The notes under the pieces are model-generated. The model did not search any database and was not told the DNA's origin. It saw nothing but the letters and a program-made list of their open reading frames with translations. The position numbers and the translations under genes are program-made. Below are positions 1 to 6,403 of a stretch of 8,529 nt of DNA, one piece after another (positions within the stretch are counted from its first letter, which is position 1; the number at the start of each line of letters is the position of its first letter). Source of the DNA: Haloferacaceae archaeon (GTDB lineage: Archaea; Halobacteriota; Halobacteria; Halobacteriales; Haloferacaceae); NCBI GenBank assembly GCA_003554115.1, contig PWFE01000081.1:1-8529 (forward strand), given 5' to 3'.

Positions 1-1606
1 AGTTGAACAGCGCGAGGTTGAAGTTGATCCAGCCGGTCCAAAACAGGATGTTCGCCAGCAGGAAGATCCCGCCCTCGCCGAGCCCAGCAAGTGGACCGAC
101 CACCTCGTAAAAGCCGGCGTTGGCCTCAACAAAGCCCGCGAAATTAAAGCCCATCGAGGGATCAACGATGGAGGCAAACGGCAGGATAATCAGCAGCAAC
201 AGTGTGGCTGCCAAGTTGTCACCAGCCGCCCCCGTCAGAATGTTCAGGAAGTTCTCAGCGGGGTACGGCATGATGCCGACGCTGTTGAGTTCGATGCCGC
301 TCATTCCCAAGCTCCCCATAATACCGAGAAACGCCCGGTCCTCGGCGTCGGGGTGGGCCTCAAGTTCAACGCTGTAGGTGGTCTCTTCGCCATCGGCGTA
401 GGCGACGACGTCGACAGTTTCGCCGGCCTCGCGGTCGTCGAGCACCGCGGTCATATCATCGAAGTCGACGATTCGCTCACCATCGATCTCGGTGAGCACA
501 ATCGGCTCGTCTGCTGGTGCGCCAGCGGCGGCCAGCGGGCCGTCACCAGCGGCGGTTGCCAGCACGCCGAGTGGGCCCTCGATGGTGCGTTCTTCGTCGG
601 TCTCGCTGTCAGTGTAGGTGAGCTCGACGACCGAGTCGTTTGCAGCCGCCTGCTTGATGTCGCCTTCGGAGGTGACAGACTCGCCGTCGACTGCGGTGAT
701 CGTATCGAAATCGCCGATCCCGTCGTCGCCGGCAAACGGCGATTCGGGCGAGACGCCCGCAACGTAGGCGGCGCGTTCGACGGTTACCGTCCGGCCGTCA
801 GCCAACTCGACCGACAGTGTTTCGCCTTCGGCTTCTGCGAGCATCGCTTCGAGCTCTTCGGTTGAGTCGACCGACTGGCCGTCGACGGCGACAATGCGGT
901 CGCCCTGTTCGATGTCGGCGAACTCGGCCGATGAACCGGGGAAGACGCCGCCGACGCCTGCGCCGGGGGCGACTGCAATCGCACTTCCGATTGGGCCGAA
1001 CAGCAGCGCAAAGACGAGCGCGGTAATGATGAGATTGTTCAACACACCCGCCGCGAACATCCGGGTCTGGCCGCCGCGGTCCACCTCGCTCGCGCTTTTT
1101 TCGTCTGGTTCGACAAAGGCTCCGATTGGGATCAGTGCAAAGAGGACGACACCCATCGAGTTGATGTTGATGTCCTCGACGCGACACAGCAGGCCGTGGC
1201 CGCCCTCGTGGACGACGAGACCGACAAGCAGACCGATGACAATCTCGGGAGCGACAGAAAGCGGCAGAAACTCGTTGACCCCCGGAATGACGAGCGCATT
1301 GCGCGGGCTCTGGAGGACGGTATCGGTGGGCGGCGAGTTGAGAATCGAGACACTCTGGATGATAAGGAGCAAAAACGTCCCAACCATCGTCACCAGCGCG
1401 ATACCAACACCGATGTTGGCGAGTGCACGCCAAGCGCGTTTGGGTTTCGAGAGTCGACTCAGGAACTGGCGGCCGCGTTTGGTATGAATCGTCAACAGCG
1501 GCCCGGAAACTTTGAAATACGAGGGCAACAGCCCACGGCGGTCGAGTGCGACCGCACCAACCGAGTAGGCCAAAATACCCGCAAGAACCCACAGGAGCGT
1601 ACTCAT
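1..1606 (-). CDS. Site-2 protease family (M50) membrane zinc metalloprotease with PDZ-like repeats, 3' end cut by window edge
   Basis: Intramembrane metalloprotease of the S2P/RseP family, which cleaves membrane-anchored substrates within the bilayer. I translated the minus strand from the ATG at 1606-1604; the frame stays open for 535 codons to the left edge. Predicted membrane segments lie at about residues 3-20, 65-88, 119-141 and 185-205, then 466-481 and 513-535. The zinc-binding HExxH motif is HEGGH at 133-137 inside the third segment. Between the two helix groups lies a soluble stretch of about 250 residues with a clear PDZ domain (about 208-278, core EQGDRIVAVDG) and two further PDZ-like repeats (about 281-345 and 347-416, cores ITAVDGESV and LTEIDGERI). 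The family's second motif, NxxPxxPLDG, should begin about where the window ends (last residues NFNLALFN), so it cannot be checked. The gene is divergent from the small membrane protein at 1695. The family call is firm; the substrate is unknown. Confidence 0.93.
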   Translation of the reverse strand, partial: MSTLLWVLAGILAYSVGAVALDRRGLLPSYFKVSGPLLTIHTKRGRQFLSRLSKPKRAWRALANIGVGIALVTMVGTFLLLIIQSVSILNSPPTDTVLQSPRNALVIPGVNEFLPLSVAPEIVIGLLVGLVVHEGGHGLLCRVEDININSMGVVLFALIPIGAFVEPDEKSASEVDRGGQTRMFAAGVLNNLIITALVFALLFGPIGSAIAVAPGAGVGGVFPGSSAEFADIEQGDRIVAVDGQSVDSTEELEAMLAEAEGETLSVELADGRTVTVERAAYVAGVSPESPFAGDDGIGDFDTITAVDGESVTSEGDIKQAAANDSVVELTYTDSETDEERTIEGPLGVLATAAGDGPLAAAGAPADEPIVLTEIDGERIVDFDDMTAVLDDREAGETVDVVAYADGEETTYSVELEAHPDAEDRAFLGIMGSLGMSGIELNSVGIMPYPAENFLNILTGAAGDNLAATLLLLIILPFASIVDPSMGFNFAGFVEANAGFYEVVGPLAGLGEGGIFLLANILFWTGWINFNLALFN

Positions 1607-1658
1607 TGGCTTCCGTTGGGTATCCAGACAGGAAAGCCGTTCGGGTCTGGCGTGGGAG

Positions 1659-1676
1659 CTAAACACACAAATACCA
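1659..1676. promoter_or_regulatory. AT-rich promoter region in the divergent gap
   Basis: The 88-base gap between the divergent starts at 1606 and 1695 has one AT-rich patch, taaacacacaaatacc. It is centred about 27 bases upstream of the ATG at 1695, the right distance for a TATA box serving a leaderless or short-leader transcript. Read on the other strand, the same patch is about 55-60 bases from the protease ATG and could serve it only with a leader. It also contains CACAAATA (1666-1673), an octamer that recurs near the formyltransferase start. No good consensus TATA sequence is present, so confidence is low. Confidence 0.35.
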
Positions 1677-1694
1677 CGGGTCCAAACGGTGGGT

Positions 1695-1919
1695 ATGAAC
1701 GCGTTCGTTGATTTCGTTGTCCGACTGCTCGGTGATGCCCTACAGATGCCCATCTTGCTCGGCGAGGTCGCACTTCGCGATCCGTTGTCGACGATTATCG
1801 TCGCTACCGGCTCCGTCTTTATTGGGGTCGCCGTCGGCGTCTTCGGCTACGCCCTACTTGGGGCACTCGGGATTCCGCTGCCGTATCCGGGCAGTGGCCC
1901 CGGAAACGAAATCGAATAA
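1695..1919 (+). CDS. Small single-helix membrane protein, function unknown
   Basis: A 74-residue protein with one confident transmembrane segment at about residues 33-59 (Ile/Val/Gly/Ala-rich). An amphipathic N-terminal part (1-28) precedes it, and a short Pro/Gly tail ends in acidic NEIE. I chose ATG 1695 because an AT-rich box lies about 27 bases upstream; an in-frame GTG at 1689 would add only two residues. Codon use (GC-rich third positions) fits the neighbouring core genes, which supports a real gene. It lies head-to-head with the site-2 protease gene and may share its promoter region, so a role near that membrane protease is possible but unproven. I recognise no family. Confidence 0.7.
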   Translation: MNAFVDFVVRLLGDALQMPILLGEVALRDPLSTIIVATGSVFIGVAVGVFGYALLGALGIPLPYPGSGPGNEIE

Positions 1920-2056
1920 CGGATGAGTGGTCCGCAGTCAGGTCGCGCCAACCCAACCATCTGCTGATTCTATAGTGTACGCTGATTGTGCCATCGTAGA
2001 CTGACAAATACATATCTTGACCACGAGTTTGCACCCATATAACAATATTTGTGAAA

Positions 2057-2066
2057 TATATTAATA
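2057..2066 (+). promoter_or_regulatory. TATA box of the formyltransferase gene
   Basis: TATATTAATA stands out in otherwise GC-rich DNA. Its centre is about 29 bases before the ATG at 2091, so transcription would start roughly at 2086-2091 and give a leaderless or nearly leaderless mRNA, which is common in haloarchaea. Immediately upstream, 2045-2059 is a perfect 6-bp inverted repeat around GTG (ATATTT-GTG-AAATAT) that overlaps the TATA element and could be an operator or BRE-adjacent site. Confidence 0.65.
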
Positions 2067-2090
2067 CATCTGGCAAGTATAACTCGGGCT

Positions 2091-2963
2091 ATGTCTACAC
2101 AAATAACCGATATTTGTGTACTTACAGAGCCATATTTACAGGCGCATCAGGCGCACGCACTCGAAGCGGCAGTCGACGAGTTGGGAGTCGACATTTCGAT
2201 GGTTATTGTTAACAACTCTACTGGTACACATCAAGACCCTGACTCGGAAGCAACAGCCGTCAATGGCGGATTGGGTCTCGGCACTGCCCGCGTGTTTATC
2301 TCTGTGCTGCAACGTGAGGGCGCGTGGGCGTTTGCCTATGCCGACAAGAAACTCGCCGAACAGCTGGGCTTGGATGCCGCAGCATCGAGCCGAATCCATG
2401 TCGACGACGTCCCATGCTTCGCGGATTCGGACATTCAATATGTCTCGCCAATCAAGGACGGACACTGGTCGGAACTGCCGTCCGAAACGGTTACTGAAAT
2501 CGAAGAGAGCTGTGATGTTGTTGTCAGATACGGCTTTGGACTTATCAGGGGAGAGGTGCTTGAAGCGACAGAGTATGGGGTACTGAGTTTCCATCCAGCG
2601 GATATTCGCAAGTACAGAGGGCTTGGAGTCCCGCAGGCGTGGCTTGATAACAGAGACCGGATCGGAATGACTCTCCAGCGTCTCAGCGAACACATCGACG
2701 GTGGAGAGATTGTTGCATACGACGAGGTCGACGTGAGTGAGTGTGCAACGCTCTGGGAGGCGTTCGATGCAGTGCGGAGTCTACAAGCCGACATCCTGAT
2801 CGAGGGGTTACAAACACTTCAGGACCCCTCAGTCGAACTCACGGTTCCGGAGTCGTTAGGCCCATACTACTCGCCGAAATCCCTTCGCAAACCGTCGGTT
2901 GCCGGACGAACAATACTTAAAAATACAGCCGGGCGTCTGCAGCGGTTGATTAGGAAACCCTGA
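2091..2963 (+). CDS. Formyltransferase-fold protein (Fmt/PurN/sugar N-formyltransferase superfamily)
   Basis: A 290-residue protein with the formyltransferase N-terminal fold, which moves a formyl group from 10-formyltetrahydrofolate to an amine. The signature lies at about 162-210: SFHPADIRKYRG matches the superfamily's NxHxSxLPxYRG region, and the following IGMTLQRL and HIDGGEIV match the segment carrying the conserved Asp. Catalytic His is H168 and the conserved Asp is D203, but the usual Asn two residues before the His is Ser (S166). There is no C-terminal OB-like domain as in Met-tRNA formyltransferase; instead a short basic tail (about 262-290, rich in Lys and Arg) ends the protein. Length and motif fit the formyltransferases of sugar or small-molecule pathways better than true Fmt. 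It stands alone, converging on mer with a 33-base gap. The DNA is AT-richer than its neighbours, with AGA codons, suggesting acquisition. The substrate is unknown. Confidence 0.85.
   Translation: MSTQITDICVLTEPYLQAHQAHALEAAVDELGVDISMVIVNNSTGTHQDPDSEATAVNGGLGLGTARVFISVLQREGAWAFAYADKKLAEQLGLDAAASSRIHVDDVPCFADSDIQYVSPIKDGHWSELPSETVTEIEESCDVVVRYGFGLIRGEVLEATEYGVLSFHPADIRKYRGLGVPQAWLDNRDRIGMTLQRLSEHIDGGEIVAYDEVDVSECATLWEAFDAVRSLQADILIEGLQTLQDPSVELTVPESLGPYYSPKSLRKPSVAGRTILKNTAGRLQRLIRKP
2096..2120 (+). promoter_or_regulatory. Perfect 10-bp inverted repeat over the first codons of the formyltransferase
   Basis: TACACAAATA (2096-2105), a 5-base spacer ACCGA, then TATTTGTGTA (2111-2120), with no mismatch. 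It starts two bases after the ATG. In DNA it could be a dimeric regulator site just downstream of the transcription start. In RNA it could form a hairpin at the 5' end of a leaderless message and limit initiation. The half-site TATTTGTG also occurs just upstream of the TATA box (2046-2053), and ACAAATA occurs at 2004-2010. The repeat is seen directly; its function is inferred. Confidence 0.5.
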
Positions 2964-2996
2964 GCGTATACAGCCGGTGGCCGACGAGCCAGCTGG

Positions 2997-3980
2997 TTAG
3001 GTGGCTTGGTCGTAGGCCTCGGCCGCAAGGTCGACCGCACGTTCGAGATCCGGTCCGAGCGGCGAGCCAACCACGATGCTGTCGGCGTGGTCGAGAACGC
3101 GTGCCATCCGGTCGGCCACGTCGTCGACGGTGCCGGCCATACAGAACGCTTCGGTCATCTCGGGCGTGACGAGTTCGAACGCCGCCGAAAACTCGCCAGC
3201 ACTGATGTTGTCGCCGATCTCGCTGGCGGTCTCTTTCGAAATCCCGTGACGCTCAAGCACTGGCGGTGCGGCCCCTGCCGTAATAAAGGCGACCGGCGGG
3301 CGGGCGGCCTCGCGGGCGGCGGCCTCGTCTTCGTCGACGCTCACACTCGCATATGCGGTGAGATCGAACGCGCCGCGGGACTCCGGGCGGTCGGCCAACC
3401 CCTTTTCAACCTGGCTGCGGGCCCATGCGAGATCCGCCTGATGTGAGCCGTTGAACAGGAGTCCGTCGGCGTGTTTGGCAGCCATTCGGCACATGTGTGG
3501 GCCCTCGCCGCCGACGTAGACGGGAATGTCGGCTCCGGAGGGTGGCTCGTAGTTGAGTCCGGCGTCAGTGGCCTCGAAGCTACCGTCGACGTCGACGCGC
3601 TCGCCGGCCCAGAGTTTCTGAGCTGTTTTAAATGCCTCAATCACCGGCCGTAAGCCGCGCTTTTCGGCATACCCGAGGTTTGCGAGCGTTGAGGGATCAC
3701 CGGGGCCGATGCCGAAGACTCCGCGGCCACCGGTTGCCTCGTCAATGGTGGCGACTTTCGAAGCCAGCGTGACGGGGTGGATCTCAAAGGGGTTGGCAAC
3801 ACCCGGGCCGACCCGGAGGTCGTCAGTTGCGGCACCGATCTGGTGGAGTGCGCCGAAGGCGTCGCGGTTGTTGTAGTGACACGACGAAAACAGCGTATCG
3901 TAGCCCGCCTTCTCGGCGCGAACACCCAGTTCAGTCAGCCGTTCGAGCGGGTGTTCGGGCGTGATCTCGATGCCGAACAT
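2997..3980 (-). CDS. mer: F420-dependent 5,10-methylenetetrahydromethanopterin reductase (luciferase-like family)
   Basis: A cytoplasmic TIM-barrel flavin-independent reductase that uses reduced F420 to convert a methylene-pterin C1 carrier to the methyl form. The 327 residues equal the usual Mer length. Recognisable signatures are HYNNRD (35-40), GPGVANP (58-64), the GGR-GxGPGD loop (84-95), DIPVYVGGEGP (151-161), VTPEMTEAF (271-279) and GSPLGP (305-310), each close to the methanogen enzymes. The residue before HYNNRD is Cys34, where methanogen enzymes I recall have Asp. Haloarchaea do not make methane; there this enzyme is proposed to feed methyl-C1 units to methionine synthesis, perhaps on folate. 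The ATG at 3980-3978 shares its first base with the cofE stop codon (TGATG), so the two genes are almost certainly co-transcribed and translationally coupled. Confidence 0.93.
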   Translation of the reverse strand: MFGIEITPEHPLERLTELGVRAEKAGYDTLFSSCHYNNRDAFGALHQIGAATDDLRVGPGVANPFEIHPVTLASKVATIDEATGGRGVFGIGPGDPSTLANLGYAEKRGLRPVIEAFKTAQKLWAGERVDVDGSFEATDAGLNYEPPSGADIPVYVGGEGPHMCRMAAKHADGLLFNGSHQADLAWARSQVEKGLADRPESRGAFDLTAYASVSVDEDEAAAREAARPPVAFITAGAAPPVLERHGISKETASEIGDNISAGEFSAAFELVTPEMTEAFCMAGTVDDVADRMARVLDHADSIVVGSPLGPDLERAVDLAAEAYDQAT

Positions 3981-4750
3981 CAGACTTCACCCTCCTGTGG
4001 GCTGTGGGACCAGCCACGCAACGCCTGGCGGACGTAGTCGCCCTCGATTTCTCTGAAATGGTTCTGGCTGCCCGGCAGCTCGCCGAACTCGAAACCACGA
4101 ACAACGACCACAGGAGTCCCCCCATCACCCTCGCCAGCGACGAGATTTGCGGCGGCAGCGAGTTCGTCGATCACGTTCTGGACGGTCACGCCGAGTTCGC
4201 GGCCGTCCCGGTCGACTGCGCCCCGCCAATCACGGCTGGCGGGCATGCCGTCCCAGCCGATAGCGACCCCACGCTGGCCGTAGCGGAACGGTCGACCGCA
4301 GGTGTCGGTGACGATCACTTGCTCGGTGGCCAGCCCGTCGTTTATGCGTGCGGCGCTCTCGCTGGGGCGTTTTGGCAACAACAGCAGATCGCCGCCCGGC
4401 ACGTTCGAGCGGTCGATTCCGGCGTTGACACCGATGTGGCCAAACCGCGTTTCGGTCAGCAGGAAGGGTGATTCCATCAGCACGTCGACGCTCTCTTCGA
4501 GCACCGCCTGGGCGAAGCGTGGGTCTTTTTCGCGACCTGAGAGCTCCGAGAGACTGTCGGCAATTTCGCGGGCGCGTGGGCCGGCGGGGTAGTCGTCGAG
4601 ATCGGCGATTCGCCCCTCGGCTTTCGAGACGACAGTGCTGGCGACACAGACGACATCCGAGGGTCGCAACTCGACCCGTGAGCTGATCTCGGCGGCGAGA
4701 TCGTCGCCGGGTTCGATTTCGGGGATCCCCTCGACAGCGAATAGTTCCAT
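3980..4750 (-). CDS. cofE: Coenzyme F420-0:L-glutamate ligase
   Basis: Adds glutamate to F420-0 with GTP, giving the glutamylated F420 tail needed for binding to F420 enzymes. The 256 residues match archaeal CofE length. Family signatures are clear: GHIGVNAGIDRSNVPGG (104-120), ESAARIND (131-138), and VIVTDTCGRP then RGVAIGWDGM (145-154 and 160-169), followed by DWRGAVDRDGREL (174-186). D149 and T150 lie in the metal and nucleotide region. The start ATG at 4750 has a T-rich element about 26 bases upstream on its strand. It is the first gene of a two-gene operon with mer, so cofactor maturation and a cofactor-using enzyme are made together. I saw no anomaly in the sequence. Confidence 0.95.
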   Translation of the reverse strand: MELFAVEGIPEIEPGDDLAAEISSRVELRPSDVVCVASTVVSKAEGRIADLDDYPAGPRAREIADSLSELSGREKDPRFAQAVLEESVDVLMESPFLLTETRFGHIGVNAGIDRSNVPGGDLLLLPKRPSESAARINDGLATEQVIVTDTCGRPFRYGQRGVAIGWDGMPASRDWRGAVDRDGRELGVTVQNVIDELAAAANLVAGEGDGGTPVVVVRGFEFGELPGSQNHFREIEGDYVRQALRGWSHSPQEGEV

Positions 4751-4772
4751 GCAGTTCGTATGTGTGGTCGAC

Positions 4773-4780
4773 TGAAAAAG
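4773..4780 (-). promoter_or_regulatory. Possible TATA element of the cofE-mer operon
   Basis: On the minus strand the sequence CTTTTTCA is centred about 26 bases upstream of the cofE ATG (4750). It is the only T-rich patch in the gap between cofE and the divergent NUDIX-eIF2B gene. It is a poor match to a haloarchaeal TATA consensus, so this call rests mostly on position. Confidence 0.35.
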
Positions 4781-4867
4781 GCCGACGGTAGCGGCCGCTG
4801 GAACCGGTGGTCCGCCGTCGGTGAGCTATCAGTCGCCCGAACAATGAAAACGTAGGTGACCGTAGAG

Positions 4868-6094
4868 ATGGATAGACGAACGATGGCCGCACTACTCACT
4901 GTGTTCGTCCGACACCGAGGCGAGTTGCTTGTGACACGCCGCGCCGACGACAGCGATCAGGCTCCCGGTCGTTGGGATGGGCTTTCGACGCCGCTGCGTG
5001 GTGGCACCGACAGCCTCGTCGACGACGCGCGTCGACTCGTCCGCGCTGCGACGGGTCTCTCGGAGCTCCGATTGGCGTACGCCGGCGAGGCGGTGACCGT
5101 CGAGGGTCGAACAGTCCATCCTGTGCTCTTCGATTCGCCGCGCCGCGAGACCGACATCGAAGGCGTAGCGGCTGCCGAGTGGGTGCCGGCGACAGAGATT
5201 TTGGAGCGTGAGGCCGTCGCGGGACTCTGGGAAGCCTACGAGCAGGTCGCACCCTCGTCGACGACGATCGGCGCGGATACAGTCCACGGCGCAGCCGCGT
5301 TGTCGATTCGCGCGCTCGAAGCTCTCCGAGACCGGGCCGCAGTCGTCGACGACTGGGAGGCGGTCGCCGAGACGGCCCGCGAGCTTCGGGCAGCCCGGCC
5401 GAGTATGGCCGTCTTGGCCAACCGAATCAACCGCGTGATGAGCAGCGCCGAGCAGTCGACGGCAGCGGTCCACGACCGAGCGCTCGGCGAGATCGAAACC
5501 GCACTCGATGCGGACGCAACCGCGGCCGCGACAGCTGCCGACCGTCTCACCGGGCCGATTGCAACGCTGTCGTGGTCCGGGACGGTCAAAGACGCCCTCT
5601 TGGAACTGGAGGCGAGCGTGACTGTTGCCGAGGCCAGACCCGACCGCGAGGGGATCGAACTCGCCGAATCGCTGGCCGCCGCGGGCCAGGACGTGACGGT
5701 TACTACTGACGCCGCGCTGCCCGCACTGCTCTCGGACCGAGAGTTCGGCGCGGTGCTTGTCGGTGCGGATACGATTTTGCCGAACGGCGATGTGATAAAC
5801 AAGGTCGGCACACGCGCGCTCGCACTCGCCGCCGACCGGGCGGACGTGCCAGTGTATGTGGCTGCCGCCCGCGATAAGGTCGCCGTCGACGACACGTTCC
5901 ACCGCGAGGAGGGTCCCGAAACCGCGGTGTACGACGGTCCCGAATCGATTGCGGTTCGAAACCCGGTGTTCGATCTGACGCCGGGCGACCTCGTCGAGGG
6001 TGTGGTGACCGAAAACGGCCTGCTCGATGATCGGGGCATCTCAGTTGTGGCTGCCCAACACCGTTCGAACGCCGAGTGGGTCGACGGCGAGTGA
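4868..6094 (+). CDS. NUDIX-like domain fused to an eIF2B / ribose-1,5-bisphosphate isomerase-like domain
   Basis: 408 residues from ATG 4868; GTG 4856 and ATG 4883 are in-frame alternatives, and the domain starts just after 4883. Residues about 7-125 resemble a NUDIX hydrolase (VFVRHRGELLVTRRAD, then a GG turn at 45-46). However, the catalytic box reads RLVRAATGL (56-64) where REUxEExGU is expected, so the metal-binding glutamates are missing and hydrolysis is unlikely. Residues about 137-405 are the eIF2B alpha/beta/delta-like fold: RAARPSMAVLANRINR (174-189), VGADTILPNGDVINKVGT (298-315) and the VPVYVAA strand (327-333). The THCxS motif of ribose-1,5-bisphosphate isomerases, which holds the catalytic Cys, is TLSWSGTV here (233-240). 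I infer a sensing or regulatory sugar-phosphate or nucleotide-binding protein rather than an enzyme. It is divergent from cofE, and its GC-rich codon use matches the core genes. Confidence 0.88.
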   Translation: MDRRTMAALLTVFVRHRGELLVTRRADDSDQAPGRWDGLSTPLRGGTDSLVDDARRLVRAATGLSELRLAYAGEAVTVEGRTVHPVLFDSPRRETDIEGVAAAEWVPATEILEREAVAGLWEAYEQVAPSSTTIGADTVHGAAALSIRALEALRDRAAVVDDWEAVAETARELRAARPSMAVLANRINRVMSSAEQSTAAVHDRALGEIETALDADATAAATAADRLTGPIATLSWSGTVKDALLELEASVTVAEARPDREGIELAESLAAAGQDVTVTTDAALPALLSDREFGAVLVGADTILPNGDVINKVGTRALALAADRADVPVYVAAARDKVAVDDTFHREEGPETAVYDGPESIAVRNPVFDLTPGDLVEGVVTENGLLDDRGISVVAAQHRSNAEWVDGE

Positions 6095-6403
6095 GATCCG
6101 TGCGTTCATTTGGCCGGCGTGCGAAACACTGGTGGTGGCAGTGACGACAGTTACCCCCACTGAGCCCCTTGTGACGAGGTACCACACTGAGCCACCATCT
6201 CGTTTCAGTACAACGGTTCTGTGACCACAAACAGTTGGAATCATACTCACTCCTCACCAGTGAGCAGTATAGTGGACGCGTCGGTATGCAGCACAGCTCG
6301 AATCTGTCTCCTGATCACGAACGCGTCGCTGAAAATCTCGCAGGCCTAATATCTTGATGGCACAATTTATTAAATAGAGGCGACAGAGACCACAGTATAG
6401 TAA
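6095..6403. other. Gene-free gap before selO
   Basis: 309 bases without a convincing gene. The short open frames that overlap it on both strands run into the preceding gene and resemble no protein I know. It contains two copies of CACTGAGCC (6158-6166 and 6185-6193, 27 bases apart), two copies of CAGTATAGT (6265-6273 and 6393-6401, the second ending two bases before the selO ATG), and two copies of ACGCGTCG (6276-6283 and 6321-6328). All are short and may be chance. Its right end holds the selO TATA box. Base composition falls toward AT in the last 60 bases. Confidence 0.6.
6366..6376 (+). promoter_or_regulatory. TATA box of selO
   Basis: TTTATTAAATA is a strong haloarchaeal-type TATA box, centred 33 bases before the ATG at 6404. 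Transcription would start around 6397-6400, giving a leader of only a few bases. No Shine-Dalgarno sequence is present between it and the ATG, which fits initiation on a nearly leaderless mRNA. Confidence 0.7.

Noticed and set aside
353..865. Plus-strand frame of 170 codons opposite the protease PDZ region
   Set aside because: Antisense shadow in GC-rich DNA; no recognisable domain, and it lies fully opposite the well-supported protease.
798..1592. Long minus-strand frame of 264 codons inside the protease gene
   Set aside because: It is an out-of-frame shadow; its translation is Arg/Pro-rich low-complexity sequence, while the other minus-strand frame gives the S2P motifs and membrane helices.
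2964..2996. Palindrome CCAGCTGG (2989-2996) between the convergent formyltransferase and mer genes as a terminator
   Set aside because: Only 4-bp arms with no loop and no adjacent T run on either strand; insufficient for a terminator call.
4892..6039. Long minus-strand frames opposite the NUDIX-eIF2B gene
   Set aside because: Antisense shadows typical of high-GC haloarchaeal genes; Ser/Arg-rich translations without family signatures.
6027..6250. Overlapping 65- and 69-codon frames on both strands at the end of the eIF2B-like gene
   Set aside because: Both overlap the end of a solid gene, resemble nothing known to me and have no promoter of their own.
6158..6328. Short repeats CACTGAGCC and ACGCGTCG in the gap before selO
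   Set aside because: Eight or nine bases each, only two copies, irregular spacing and no flanking structure; not a CRISPR array or a clear operator.
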